From NCBI GenBank assembly GCA_023053685.1, contig JALIGW010000002.1, positions 246,122,677 to 246,186,676 on the forward strand: a stretch of DNA of 64,000 nt. Reading direction: 5' to 3'. Origin of the DNA: Diadophis punctatus similis. Lineage: Eukaryota > Chordata > Lepidosauria > Squamata > Dipsadidae. The notes beneath the pieces are model-generated. The model saw only the letters and a list, made by a program, of their open reading frames with translations. It searched no databases and had not been told where the DNA came from. Both the position numbers and the translations under genes were made by a program. This document shows, piece after piece, positions 43,850 to 54,730 of this stretch. The stretch's first letter is position 1, and each line of letters starts with the position of its first letter.

Positions 43850-44335
43850 AGGGGTGGGTTCTAACTTACCTCGCTGCCGGTTCGCTTCCTCCCGTGCCAC
43901 GCAGCTGCGCCGCTTGGGCGCACATGTACTTTGCGTATGCGTGCATGCGCACTGCTGAAAATTTGCAAACCCCCCCAAAAGCCGAAAACAAGATGGTGGT
44001 GCATGCGCAATGCCAAGAACTTGCCTTCTGCGCATTCGCAGAAGGAGAAAAAAATCAGCAAAAAATTCCCCAAAAAAGATGGCGGCGTCCACGGACCGGC
44101 ACTGACAAAACCGGCTCCATGACGTCACCAGCCAATTGCTACTGGTTCTATAGAACTGGTGCAAACCGGGAGGAATCCACCTCTGATATACACATATAAC
44201 TATTAATCACTGTCCATTTTGAATACGTGTCATAGCGGAAAGAGGAAACTTGAGAGTTCACAAGGCTGATGCTATCACAATTCCGCTTTCTGGTCTCAAT
44301 TCTCAAAAAGGTCACTCCATCCAGATGGCTCACTC
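43515..44335. repeat. About 120-bp inverted repeat enclosing microsatellites and a hAT
   Basis: 43515-43632 and 44196-44330 are reverse complements (TGTGATAGCATCAGCCTTGT; CACGTATTCAAAATGGACAG). Between them lie (CATA)n, (GA)n and (CA)n arrays (43645-43848) and a hAT. Possibly facing retroelement terminal repeats. Confidence 0.75.
43849..44185. mobile_element. Non-autonomous hAT (GGTGGGTTCTAAC subtype)
   Basis: CAGGGGTGGGTTCTAACTTA to CCGGGAGGAATCCACCTCTG, inserted at the end of the (CA)n array. Same subtype as that inside the SPIN copies. Confidence 0.85.
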
Positions 44336-44439
44336 ATCTTCAAAACCCCAACACTTTTGAGAGCTGAAGCAGCCGCAGCCAAGCCAGGCGCCGCCATTTT
44401 GGGGGAAAAATGGTTGTCCCAAAGGTTGGTTGTTTTTTC

Positions 44440-44600
44440 CCCCCAAAAGGCAGCTGGACTTTCTTTGAAAACGTTTCGCTTCTCATCCAAGAAGCTTCGT
44501 CAGTTCTCTGAAGTGAATGATGAGAAGTGAAACGTTTTCAAGGAAAACACCGAGGAAGTCCAGTTGCCTTTTGGATAAAACGCCTGTGGGCAGCTCTTGG
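44440..44600. mobile_element. Facing Penelope-type ends with hammerhead-like motif
   Basis: The minus strand of 44467-44503 reads CTGACGAAGCTTCTTGGATG then AGAAGCGAAACGTTTTC. A second, plus-strand part follows (TGATGAGAAGTGAAACGTTT). Confidence 0.55.
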
Positions 44601-44715
44601 AGCACCCAGGGCAATTGGGCAACCTTCTCTACGATAGCACCCAAGGTGGTCTAAATGTTGCTTGCCCCACAACATCTGGCTAGCTAACCACAGCTGGGAG
44701 ATCATTTCTTTAGGG

Positions 44716-45077
44716 CAGTGGTTCCCAACCTTTTTGTGATCGAGTACCACTTGGAGGTCCCGTACAGTCGCCGCGTACCACCTGGTTCCAGAGAAACTAA
44801 ATTCGATCAGATATCACTTTATTTCCATAATTGTACCGTTCCTTTTTTGGCCCCGCGCATCCAGCAACTGGATTCTCGGGCCGCTGGGACCAGGTGGGTG
44901 GCGTGTGGCAACAGTTGCAAATCATTGCCAGATTATCTTGTGTTAGGCAGTAAACATTTTTGTGAAGTAAAAAATAACTAACTAAAAATCGTTCATGACC
45001 CCGAAAGTGTTCGCGTACCACCTGGAAGGCCCTCGCGTACCACTAGTGGTACACATACCACAGGTTGGGAACCACTG
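44716..45077. mobile_element. hAT MITE (CAGTGGTTCCCAACC ends)
   Basis: Ends CAGTGGTTCCCAACCTTTTT and CAGGTTGGGAACCACTG. Duplication CTTTAGGG/CTTTAGCG. GCGTACCACCTGG motifs repeat inside. Confidence 0.88.
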
Positions 45078-45207
45078 CTTTAGCGGGTCAAGCGTCGAGA
45101 AAAACAAACCAAAGAAAACTCATCTTCAGATCCTGGAACATCCATATCTTGTCTCTTTCAGGTGTCTGAAAGACAAACAGTACTTAAAGCAGCTGAGTTT
45201 TCAATCT

Positions 45208-45353
45208 GCTGTGGCCTAGAGGTAGAGCTCTTGCCTCACAATCAGGAGGTTGTGAGTTCAATCCTAGGTAGAGGCAGATGTAGGGTCTCCTGCTTGGGCA
45301 GGGGGTTGGACTAGATGACCTGCAAGGTCCCTTCCAACTCTGTTAATCTGTAA
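45208..45353 (+). mobile_element. tRNA-derived SINE with CR1-like tail
   Basis: GTGGCCTAGAGGTAGAGCTC, TGTGAGTTCAATCC and GGTTGGACTAGATGACC. Confidence 0.9.
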
Positions 45354-45364
45354 ACTGTTCTTCA

Positions 45365-45565
45365 CTTGCCCCAAAGGTGCTTTTTCAAGAGGCAACTGGA
45401 CTTTCTTGTTTTTCTTTGAAGGCCTTCCGCTTCTCATCCTTCTTCAGCTCTGGGTGAGAAGCGAAAGAAAAACAAAGAAAGTCCAGCTGCCTCTTGAAAA
45501 AGCAATCTTTGTGGCAACCATGACCTGGATGACTGACAATCTCCATAGACATGTGTTCTTCACTT
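45365..45565. mobile_element. Facing Penelope-type ends
   Basis: CCCCAAAGGTGCTTTTTCAA with GGCAACTGGACTTTCTTG faces AAAGTCCAGCTGCCTCTTGA, around CTTCTTCAGCTCTGGGTGAG. Confidence 0.6.
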
Positions 45566-45814
45566 GCATGTTGCTACATGCTGTCCAGGGTCTGAAGGAG
45601 GGAGTTTACATCGGATACTGGTTAGACAGCTTGTTCTTTGACCGTTGCCACTTGACTGCATAAGTGCATGCCTTATGCATGCCTCCACAAAGTCATTCAA
45701 TAAACCTTTTTTGCTGATGACCACGACTGACGCACAAAGACAACGATCTACTGCTGTGTTCTTCAGCTATCGGCCCAGACAAGACAGAACCAGCCTGCTA
45801 TGTTCAATAGCTGG

Positions 45815-46015
45815 CAGGGCAGTAACTGAGACTTGACGAGGAGTCTTGAACAACGAACGCTTTATTAACACCATTAGAGAACAACTCACAAAACAACATC
45901 TGAGGTAAAACGCTCCTTAAATAGGCGGCTGTCAAACGGAGCGACCAATCACCATTAACCAACAATTCCGCTCCTAGAGCGGCTCTAGAGGAACACCGGA
46001 ACACTGCACAGCCCA
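45815..46015 (-). mobile_element. Probable LTR fragment
   Basis: On the minus strand GATTGGTCGC, CGCCTATTTAAGGAGCG (TATA-like) and GTTAATAAAGCGTTCG (poly(A) signal) occur in LTR order. Termini unclear. Confidence 0.55.
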
Positions 46016-46163
46016 TTCACAAAGCCAAGTCCGTAGAACCATTTTTTTTTACTCTTGATGACACCCAACTGACAAACAGTTTCAAATACTTAGGAAGCAG
46101 CACCTCAACTGATGGGTCTTTGGACAAAGACATTGACCCCAGGATCAGCAAGATCAATTAGAC

Positions 46164-46298
46164 CAGTGTTTCTCAACCTTGGCAGTTTGAAGATGTGTGG
46201 ACTTCAACTCCCAGAATTCCACAGCCAGCAACGCTGGCTGTGGAATTCTGGGAGTTGAAGTCCACACATCTTCAAACTGCCAAGGTTGAGAAACACTG
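46164..46298. mobile_element. Perfectly palindromic hAT MITE
   Basis: 135 bp: 65-bp arms (CAGTGTTTCTCAACCTTGGC...) with no mismatch around the loop CAACG. Perfect 8-bp duplication AATTAGAC (46156-46163, 46299-46306). Appears recent. Confidence 0.95.
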
Positions 46299-46382
46299 AA
46301 TTAGACACTTATGTAGCTACGTACTGGAGTGCCCAATCAATACAACATCTGTATCTCTACATAGCTGAAAATCTACAGAGCT

Positions 46383-46615
46383 CTGGTTATAGCAATAGCA
46401 CTTATATATCGCTTCACAGTGCTTTACAGCCCTCTCTGAGTGGTTTACAGAGTTCAGCCTATTGCCCCCAACGATCTGGGTCCTCGTTTTACCGACCTCA
46501 GAAGGATGGAAGGCTGAGTCAACCTTGAGCCAGTCAGGATCAAACTCCAGGCAGTCAGCAGAAGTAGCCTGCAGTATTGCATTCTAACCACTGTGCCACC
46601 ACGGCTCAACAGTAG
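46383..46615 (-). mobile_element. Sauria-type SINE
   Basis: Reverse complement of the 29878-30122 family: TATAGCAATAGCACTTATAT, CCTCAGAAGGATGGAAGGCT, CAACCTTGAGCC. Confidence 0.9.
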
Positions 46616-46619
46616 TAAC

Positions 46620-47692
46620 TGTGAGAGGGATTTTGGTGTTCTAGTGGACAATCAAGATCACGTGAAGTGTTTGTATTGCTTTATAATGCCTTGGTAAGGC
46701 CACACTTGGAATACTGCATCCAGTTTTGGTCACCACGGTGTAAAAAAGATGTTGAAACTCTAGAAAGAGTGCAGAGAAGAGTAACAAAGATGATTAGGGG
46801 ACTGGAGGCTAAAACATATGAAGAACGGTTGCAGGAACTGGGTATGTCTGGTTTAATGAAAAGAAGGATCAGGGGAGACATGATAGCAGTGTTCCAGTAT
46901 CTCAGGGGTTGCCACAAAGAAGAGGGAGTCAAACTATTCTCCAAGGCACCTGAGGGTAGAACAAGAAGCAATGGGTGGAAACTAAACAAGGAGAGAAGCA
47001 ACTTAGAACTAAGGAGAAATTTCCTGACAGTTAGAACAATTAATCCGTGGAATAGCTTGCCTCCAGAAGTTGTGAATGCTCCAACACTGGATGTTTTAAA
47101 GAAGAGATTGGACAACCATTCGTCTGAAATGGTATAGGGTCGTGATGGCGAACCTATGGCACATGTGCTATAGCTGGCACGCAGAGCCCTCTCTGTGGGC
47201 ACGCAAGCCGTCGCCCAGCTCAGCTCCACAGCGCATGCACACAGGTGCCTTCCGCCGGCCAGCTGATTTTCAGGATGGACAGGGGGCGGGGCGCATGCAG
47301 GAGACATGCATGCATACGTGGGGGGTGGGTCATGAGTGCATGTATGGGGGGGTCATGTGTGCATGCGCGGTGGTGTGTGTGCCCCCCCGTGGCCCGTTTT
47401 TGGTCCCAGAAGGCTGGAGGGAGACCTACTAGGCCCAAAACGGGGGGCAGGGGGTCACGTGTGCATGCACTGGGGGGGCACATTGCATTATGGGTGTCGG
47501 CATGCACGCACACTTTCAGCACACGACGACAAAAAGGTTAGCCATCACTGGTATAGGGTTTCCTGCTTGAGGAGGGGTTTGGACTAGAAGACCTCCAAGG
47601 TCCATTCCAAGTCTTCTATTCTATTCTATTCTATTCTATTCTATTCTATTCTATTCTATTCTATTCTATTCTATTCTATTCTATTCTATTCT
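46620..47692 (+). mobile_element. CR1 LINE 3' end with nested hAT and (ATTCT)n tail
   Basis: An open frame (46667-47137) encodes the ORF2 C-terminus: [54 protein letters not shown]. The 3' UTR is cut at GTATAGGG by a hAT (47140-47550), resumes GTATAGGGTTTCCTGCTTGA and ends in (TTCTA)n (47616-47692). No RT is present. Confidence 0.9.
47140..47550. mobile_element. Non-autonomous hAT (GATGGCGAACC family) in CR1
   Basis: TCGTGATGGCGAACCTATGG to GGTTAGCCATCACTG with a perfect duplication GTATAGGG (47132-47139, 47551-47558) of the CR1 3' UTR. Confidence 0.92.
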
Positions 47693-47721
47693 TGCAGATG
47701 TTCTCCACTGACTGAGAAGAG

Positions 47722-48010
47722 CAGAGATGGCGCAGCGGTTAGAGGCAGGTACTGCAGGCCACTTTAGCTGACACTGATCCGCAGGTCAGCGGTTCAAATC
47801 TCACCAGCTCAAGGTTGACTCAGCCTTCCATCCTTCCGAGGTAGGTAAAATGAGGACCCAGATTGTTGGGGACAATATAAATATACATTACTTAATGGTG
47901 TAAACCACTTAGAGAGTGTTTGCACTGTGAGGCGGTATATAAGAAATACCAATAAATAAATAAATAAATAAATAAATCTCACAAAATAAATAAATAAATA
48001 AAATAAATAA
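47722..48010 (+). mobile_element. Sauria-type SINE with (AAAT)n
   Basis: AGATGGCGCAGCGGTTAGAG, CAAGGTTGACTCAGCCTTCC, AATGAGGACCCAGATTGTTG, GGCGGTATATAAGAAATACC, then AAAT repeats. Confidence 0.85.
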
Positions 48011-48114
48011 ACAGAAGCCATTGGACCTTCTTTGATTTGGACAATTTGTTTGCTTTGGGATGAATTTCCCCCCCTCATTTTGAAGTGTCTCATGATTGGC
48101 TTTTCTCTCTCTCT

Positions 48115-48480
48115 CTCTTTTTAAATAATCTTTATTAAGTTTTCTAGTTAAAAACGACATAACAAGACATACAAAAAATACAAAAAAAATACATAAATAC
48201 AAAATATACAAACAAACATGGTAAAAGCTAACCACTTTTACAGCTATTTCATTTCCAAATATATTTACATTTCACTATGTTACTTTTTTAATTTAAACGA
48301 TCACTATTATTTATCCAGTTCTATATTCAATGGGTTGAGTCTCCTACTATATAGTCAACATATATTTCTTTCATTTTATTTACATAAACCTCTAATTGTA
48401 TACATAGACCTTAAGGTTGAGACCATTTGAAATTTCTTTGTAGTTCACCTTTTATAACCAACTTTGAAATTTTTTATTGT
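48115..48480 (-). mobile_element. Possible L1-type LINE 3' UTR
   Basis: AT-rich, starting TTTTTAAATAATCTTTATTA with AACATGGTAAAAGC. Resembles a reversed LINE 3' UTR. Tentative. Confidence 0.35.
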
Positions 48481-48484
48481 GATT

Positions 48485-48650
48485 TAACCATTTATACTTT
48501 TTTCTCTAATTGACCCAGGACTTGACCTGATTCTCCTCCAGGACTCCTTCTTTATCCTTAAGCAATATTAACAAATATTATTCTAGGTTATGCAATTGGG
48601 CAGAAGGGCTTTTCAGAAAGACACTTAGCAAGTCAGGCCGCACTTGCACA
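48485..48650 (-). repeat. Dispersed repeat, inverted copy of 40240-40400
   Basis: CCCAGGACTTGACCTGATTC, CCTTCTTTATCCTTAAGCAA, GGGCTTTTCAGAAAGACACT. Confidence 0.75.
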
Positions 48651-48938
48651 AGCAGCAGGCGACCACGCACACGTGCACTCCATCTAACTGAGCGGCAGGC
48701 ACACGTGCACGCTGCTTGCGCAAATGGGACTGCGCGCACACACACACATGCTTGCAAGCCGCTCGCACAAGAACCATCCCCTGTCCCACCCACCCTCAAA
48801 AATTGCAGATTACAGGAACTGTTTGCACTTCAGTTTGAGATGCGGACAACCCAGACTCATCCCCAACAGCCTGCGCCTGTCTTCAACAGGGAAGGGACAC
48901 AGGGCAGAAAACACCCTGCAGCCAAGAAGGCTCCACAA

Positions 48939-49549
48939 CAGTGGTGGGTTCCTACCAGTGCAGTCCACTCTATAGCACCGGTAGTGGCCCGCTGGTGACG
49001 TCACAGTACCGGTGCGGTCAGTTGCCGGTGCCTGGGCGCCGCCATTTTTTAAAAAAAATTTCTTCTGCGCATGCCCAGAAGCCGAGCTTCCAGCACTGCG
49101 CATGCGCTGCCTTCCTACCCCACAGTGAGTCCAAGCAGGGGAGGATGGCTGAGGGAGCGCGTGAGACTCTGAAAGACCGGGCAGCAGGAGCTATCTCCAT
49201 TCCCCTCACTTCAGCAGCCCGAGAAGCCACGAACGCGCGGTGATTATCCTAGGCATTTTTGCACGTTCGAGGCTTCTCGAGCTGCTGAGGGGAGGGGGAA
49301 CAGAGCCTAGGATCATCGAATGGGGAGAAGCATTCAGGCCGGATGGGACCTCCTAGAAGAACAGCTGCCGTGGTCTTGCTGGTCCCGCTGCGGGGGGCTG
49401 CATTGCGGGTGGGCAATGCCCCCCCACTTCTCCAGCCGCTGCCAAGCTCCCGAGGCCCACGCCCACCCGGTCACATGGCTGGCAAGCCACACCCACAAAC
49501 TAAGCCACACCCACAGAGTGGTAGTAAAAAAATTAGGAACCTGCCCCTG
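48939..49549. mobile_element. Non-autonomous hAT (GGTGGGTTC family)
   Basis: CAGTGGTGGGTTCCTACCAG to TTAGGAACCTGCCCCTG. Weak duplication CTCCACAA/CTCCATAC. GCGCATGCGC at 49098-49107. Related to the copy at 40707-41290. Confidence 0.82.
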
Positions 49550-49734
49550 CTCCATACCCACAGGCTCCGGAGGCTTTCCTGAAGCCCGGGGAGGGCGAAA
49601 ACGGCCTCCCCCCGCCCTCCGGAAGGCTGTAAATCAGCTGGCCAGCGTGCACATTATTGCGCGCTGGAGGTGACCCTTGAAAACACAGCTAAACCTCCAA
49701 GTGGCCACAGCGATTCTCTAAAAGAATCCAAATG

Positions 49735-49910
49735 ACCAGCTGTATGCGAGGAATATAAATCCTTCCATTCCCCACCATCCAGTCAGAGCTGAAGAAGCTT
49801 CTTGGATGAGAAGCGAACCAAGGAAAAAGAAAAAAGAAGAATGTCCAGTTGTCTCTTGAAAAAAAGCCACCTTTGGGTCAACCATGACCTGGATGGCTGA
49901 GAATCTCCAT
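49735..49910 (+). mobile_element. Penelope-type end with hammerhead-like motif
   Basis: GAGCTGAAGAAGCTTCTTGG then ATGAGAAGCGAACC, then GTCCAGTTGTCTCTTGAAAA and ACCATGACCTGGATGGCTG. Confidence 0.5.
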
Positions 49911-50394
49911 AGACGTTTATCTAGGAGGACACACATTACTTTAATAATATTTTTCTAGTGAGGTGTTGTGACAACCCCTTAACTAGAACATCCAGTTCCT
50001 CTTGTCCATTACCTGTCATCTCCATTTCTGATTCAAACCCTTGACTAATGTTGACTCTTACCAGAGGTGACCAGGCCAAATTGATGTTCCAGGAGCAGCT
50101 GGCAGTAGGGGGAGAATTGTGTCTCTTTTTTTGTGTGAGGTAACGGGGGAGGGGGAATAGAGTCTGTTGAGTTCTGGTACTGCTCTGGTTCTGCTTGCGT
50201 GCCAACAGAGATACTCTAATCCAGCAAATAGATTTCTTCATTTTATCAAAGGAACAATAGGTCATGACCTCTTCGACATCCGGACGAGGCTTTGCCAGAA
50301 AATTCTAAAGTTGTTCATTCCCCTCATGAAGTTCCAGAAAACTTAATTTTTTTTTCTGTCAGAGGTATTTAATACCCTTGCCTCAGTCACTAAA

Positions 50395-50520
50395 ATACTG
50401 ATAATCCTTGACTTACGACCACAATTCAGCCCAAACTTTACGTTGCTGAGTGAGGCAGTTGTTAAGTGAGTTTTGCCCCATTTTATCAGCTTTCATGCCA
50501 CAGTTGTTAAGTGGATCCAC
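50395..50520. mobile_element. Tigger-like MITE end
   Basis: ATAATCCTTGACTTACGACC, TTGTTAAGTGAGTTTTGCCC, GCCACAGTTGTTAAGTGGAT. One half only. Confidence 0.7.
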
Positions 50521-50576
50521 AACATCTGATTGATTGATTGATTGATTGAAGCGACTGGACAGGCATTGGTATAGGA

Positions 50577-51893
50577 CAGGGGTCGGCAAATAGCGGCTCG
50601 TGAGCCACAAGCGGCTCTTTGGCCCCTCTGCCGCGGCTCCCTGTCCCATCACTGACTGCCCCGCCCCTCGCCCTCCCTTCCCTTGCCTAGCCTGAGAAGG
50701 TAAGGGTGACGGCGGGGGATGGGGAAGTGCCTGGGGTTGATTCTCCAGCGCCTCACTTTTGTGGAGCTTCTTCCGGCCCTTGATGGTGCTGGTGTCTCCC
50801 CTTCTCTCTGTGTGTGCTGAGGAACGATCGCCACCCTGGCTTCTCTTCGGGCGACCCTCCTCCCCTTCTCGCGACTCCCTGGCTAGCTGTGGCGCGCGCA
50901 GGGAGGCCCTCCTCAAGCGAGCGGCAAGTGCAGCAAAGGCGTACACGGCAGGCAGGCAGCTGCTCGCTTAAGGAGGGTCTTTCGATGCGGCTTCTCTTCT
51001 GCCCTAAGGATCCAGCCATTGTCTTGCTGTGTCCTGTCCCATTCCCCCCCCCCAGCAGCTCTTCTGCTGAGAGGGGTGGGCGTAAGCTCCAGCCAGAAGC
51101 AGCAGGAAGCAAAGGCTGCCTTCGCTCCGGCGACCCTCCTCCCCCTCATTCTCCTCTCATGCGGGATGGGGGGGCCTGGCAAGGCAATGGCCAGATCCTT
51201 AGAACAGGAGAAGCGGGCTTGTAGCTGCCTTCACGCCACATTTGCGCATAAGGCAGCCTTCGCTTCTTGCCGTTTGGGGCTGGAGCTCATGCCCTCCCCG
51301 CTCGGCCGAAGAGCTGCGGGGAGGGAGGACGGGACGGGACACAGCAAGGCAATGGCCAGATCCTTAGGGCAGGAGAGAAGTCACGTCCAAAGACCCTCCT
51401 TAAGCAAGCAGCTGTCCACTGCCCACTGGCCGTGTGCGCCTTTGTTGCGCTTGCCGCTCGCTTGAGGAGGGCCTCCCCGCGCGTTCCTCACCACACACAG
51501 AGAGAAGGGGAGAGAGAGGGAGAAAGAGAGAGATGGGAGAAAGAGAGAGATGAAGGAGGGAGAGGGAGAGAGAGATAGGTGGGGAGTAAGGGAGAGATAG
51601 AGAGAGATGGGGAGAGGGAAAGAGAGAAAGAAAGATGAGAGGGAGGGAGATAGATAGGAGAGGGAGAAAGAGAGATAGGAGAGGGAGAAAGAGAGAGGGA
51701 AAAGAGAGAGATACCTTTTTCTCATAGAAAAGAAAACAACCACAAAACCTGGGTAGGTGTAGCTGGGGGGTCATGTGACTAGGTGGGAGTGACATCGAGT
51801 TGGCCACACCCACTGGTGTGGCTCCGGGTGTTTTGTTTTCTCTGGGAAATGGGACCAAATGGCTCTTTGAGTTTTTAAGATTGCCAACCCCTG
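50577..51893. mobile_element. hAT element (CAGGGGTCGGCAAAT ends)
   Basis: CAGGGGTCGGCAAATAGCGG to AAGATTGCCAACCCCTG. 8-bp flanks GTATAGGA (50569-50576) and GTATAGAA (51894-51901). The interior has three related GC-rich units (GACACAGCAAGGCAATGGCC) and a polypurine tract (51478-51715). No transposase frame. Confidence 0.9.
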
Positions 51894-51901
51894 GTATAGA
51901 A

Positions 51902-52395
51902 CCGTGATGGCGAACCTATGGCACGCGTACCACAGGTGGCATGTGCAGCCATATCTGAGGGCACGCGAGGCGTTGCCCTATGTCAGCTCCAGCGCGCATG
52001 TGCACGCTGGCCAGCTGATTTTCAGCCTTCAGGAGGGTGGGGGAGGCCGTTTTCACCCTCCCCAGGCTTCAGGAAAGCCTCCGGAGCCTGTGGATGGCAA
52101 AAAATGGACCCAACGGGCCTACCGGAAGTTCGGAAATGAACTTTCGGTAGGCCCGTTGGGCCGTTTTTTGCTCTCCCCAGGCTTCAGGAAAGCCTCCTAA
52201 AGCCTGGGGAGGGCGAAAAACGGCCCAACGGGCCTACCGGAAGTCCGGAGGCTTCAGTGAGGCCTGCGCGCATGCGCTTGCATGTGTGTGTGTGTGTGTG
52301 GAAACGCGGGGTGTGTGTGCATGCATACGTGGGGGGAGGGCATTGCATTATGGGTGTGAGCACACCCGAGCAAAAAAAAAGGCTCGCCATCACTG
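51902..52395. mobile_element. Non-autonomous hAT (GATGGCGAACC family)
   Basis: CCGTGATGGCGAACCTATGG to GGCTCGCCATCACTG. Flanks GTATAGAA (51894-51901, shared with the previous hAT) and GTATAGGA (52396-52403). GCGCATGCGC at 52268-52277. Confidence 0.9.
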
Positions 52396-52615
52396 GTATA
52401 GGATTTCCTGCTTGAGCAAGGGGTTGGAGTAGAAGACCTCCAAGGTTCTTCCAACATTGTTATTCTGTTATTCTCTCCTGCTTGAAATTTGGCTGCAATC
52501 GATCAAATTCAATTCCCTCTCTGGAGAAGATATGTCCTCCCGATCATTTCTTTTCCTTCTGTAATTTGACTACACTAACATGAATAATTCAGTCTGGCCC
52601 AGCTGCACAGCCAAG

Positions 52616-53165
52616 GAAGTGTTGTAAGGAATATCCTTCTGAGTTCAGTTCCAAGTGGGGAAAAAGACACTGGATTCATGGAAGTTGCTTGGAAAGAAGG
52701 TTTAATGATGGTCAGGAGCACATGGCAGGAGCCCCTGTACAGAAAAGGTAGATTACATGCTTCCAGGTGTGGGTGAAGAGAAAAAAGGGAAGAAGTGATG
52801 CTGAGTCCCTTGGTTTTATAGCCTCTGTTGGGTACCACCTCTTAGTTTCCTGTTCCTGTGTATATAATGCACTGATTGGTGGTCAGGCTCCCAGGAGGCC
52901 ATGCAGTGGCAACTCTATAGGCTTTTGTCTGTCCCAGGCTTGGCTGAATGAAAGGCAAATCCTAATATGGCTATGACTGAAGGAGATAGATCTTTGTTAT
53001 GTAGAAGACTGTTTCAGGCTAGGTGGGAGGAATGTGGCAAGGGTGGGGGCAGGGAGCTGCAGGAAGCTGCTTTGTATTTAAAACATGTTTCTCCTTTCCT
53101 CATTCAGGGAAACATATTCTTTCCTTTTTTCAATATTTCCTAGGATATTTCATTTTTTCTAGGAG
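52616..53165 (-). mobile_element. Possible LTR remnant
   Basis: On the minus strand GGCTATAAAACCAAGG (TATA) lies about 120 bp before CATCATTAAACCTTC (ATTAAA), with a CTTACAACA end. Neither boundary is certain. Confidence 0.4.
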
Positions 53166-53560
53166 GGGGTGGGTACTAACGTCCTACAGAAGCTCCAGCT
53201 CTTGAGAACTTAATGCCTTTTATGAGATTTGATTAGTCTAGAAAAGGGATAAGCAGAGGCCTCTCAATTTTCAGTCCGAGAAACACGCTTATAAATCTTA
53301 CAGCAATGTTGATTATACTTTTTAATCAATAGTTATCCTGTAGCAAAGCTGTAAATTTTTTAATATTGTGAAGCTGGTCTACATTTATTCCACACTGAGA
53401 ATAGGTCCTTGTGCCAAATACAGTCATATAATTGTTGAAATTTAGGATTTCTTTACTCTACAGCCTTGCTGGTTATATGCCTAGCAGGTTATATAAAATT
53501 AAAATGGAACCTAAGAGGCTGGTGTAGAATTGCCTTTAACACATGGCTCTTAAGCTAAAC
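53166..53560. other. Unassigned sequence
   Basis: No gene or repeat recognised. Confidence 0.4.
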
Positions 53561-54008
53561 CAGTGGTTCTCAACCTTCCTAATGCCGCGACCCTTTAATA
53601 CAGTTCATCATGTTGTGGTGACCCTCAACCCTAAAATAATAAAATTATTAGGAAACTCAGGGGTGGGTTCTAACTTACCTCGCTGCCGGTTCACTTCCTC
53701 CTGCGCTGCATGGCCGCGCCTCAAAAAAATTGCAAAAAAAAGCCAAAAACAAGATGGCGACACATGTGCAGTTGTGGAAATTTGGCTTCTGCGCATGCTC
53801 AGAAATTCCCATGGTACAGGGTTTTTTTTTTTTTTTTTTGCAGTAGTCTATTTGCATGTGGGTAGACCCGCCTGGAGACAGATAGAGGAGCGGTGTCTCG
53901 GTTCCTAAGACCATCGGAAATATGTGTTTTCCGATGGTCTTAGGCGACCCCTGTGAAAGGGTTGTTTGACCCCCAAAGGGGTCGCGACCCACAGGTTGAG
54001 AACCGCTG
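53561..54008 (-). mobile_element. SPIN hAT transposon (composite), second copy
   Basis: CAGTGGTTCTCAACCTTCCT to CACAGGTTGAGAACCGCTG. Perfect duplication AGCTAAAC (53553-53560, 54009-54016). Contains the same GGTGGGTTCTAACTTACC segment as 31055-31557. Confidence 0.9.
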
Positions 54009-54730
54009 AGCTAAACCAATAGTTTTTAAAGTGACATGAGCCTCTCATTATTTACAATTGTGCGTGCAAAAACTCCTAAAATAAAAAATTTAAATAACCA
54101 ATATAAGAAAATATATTACGTCAGGATTTGAGGTTAATTATTTACTAGCAATTGCTTGAAATAGTGCACATAGTGCTTTTTTCTTTCTTCCCTTGTACCT
54201 CATATTTTCTTTCCCCCTTTCTTTTTTTTTCTACCCTTAATTTCCTATTTTTAATTTTTTAATTTGCATTTTATATATTGGTAAAACAATAAAAGTTATA
54301 GAAAAGGAAATAGCACGCATCTGTCTACTTATTTAATTATTTATCTACAGTTTATCACAATAGACTACAATATAAATAGTCTATTATTTATAGTCTATCT
54401 ATAAATGTATATCAGATAATATATCTGTTTTTAAATAATGAAAATTAGAAAGCTCATAAACATTAAATTGATCAGAAATTAGAAAATTACTGCAAACCAT
54501 TGACTCTACCTATGTTTTTCACTGAGCTTTCAATTGAACCTCTCCTAAAGGGAAATAAAAAATAATCAGAAAAAAAATATGCTCATAGATTACAGGAACC
54601 TTGTGCCCTGTAATTATAAAAGGCAGTCTTTTATTTCAGAAAGCTGTCCTTTAAATTTCTTTATTTTTCAAAAACTCACTATTGCCCTTTATTTTGGTCA
54701 TTTAACTTTTACCAAATAAATGGTGCCACT
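54009..54730. other. Unassigned AT-rich sequence
   Basis: Low-complexity AT sequence. No gene seen. Confidence 0.45.

Larger units (their letters stand above)
50551..52470 (+). mobile_element. CR1 LINE 3' tail split by two adjacent hATs
   Basis: GACTGGACAGGCATTGGTAT (about 50554-50573) continues at 52396 as GTATAGGATTTCCTGCTTGA and GGAGTAGAAGACCTCCAAGG. Everything between is hAT. Confidence 0.8.

Noticed and set aside
50413..51858. Frames of up to 177 codons
   Set aside because: They lie in a hAT bounded by target duplications and in a polypurine tract.
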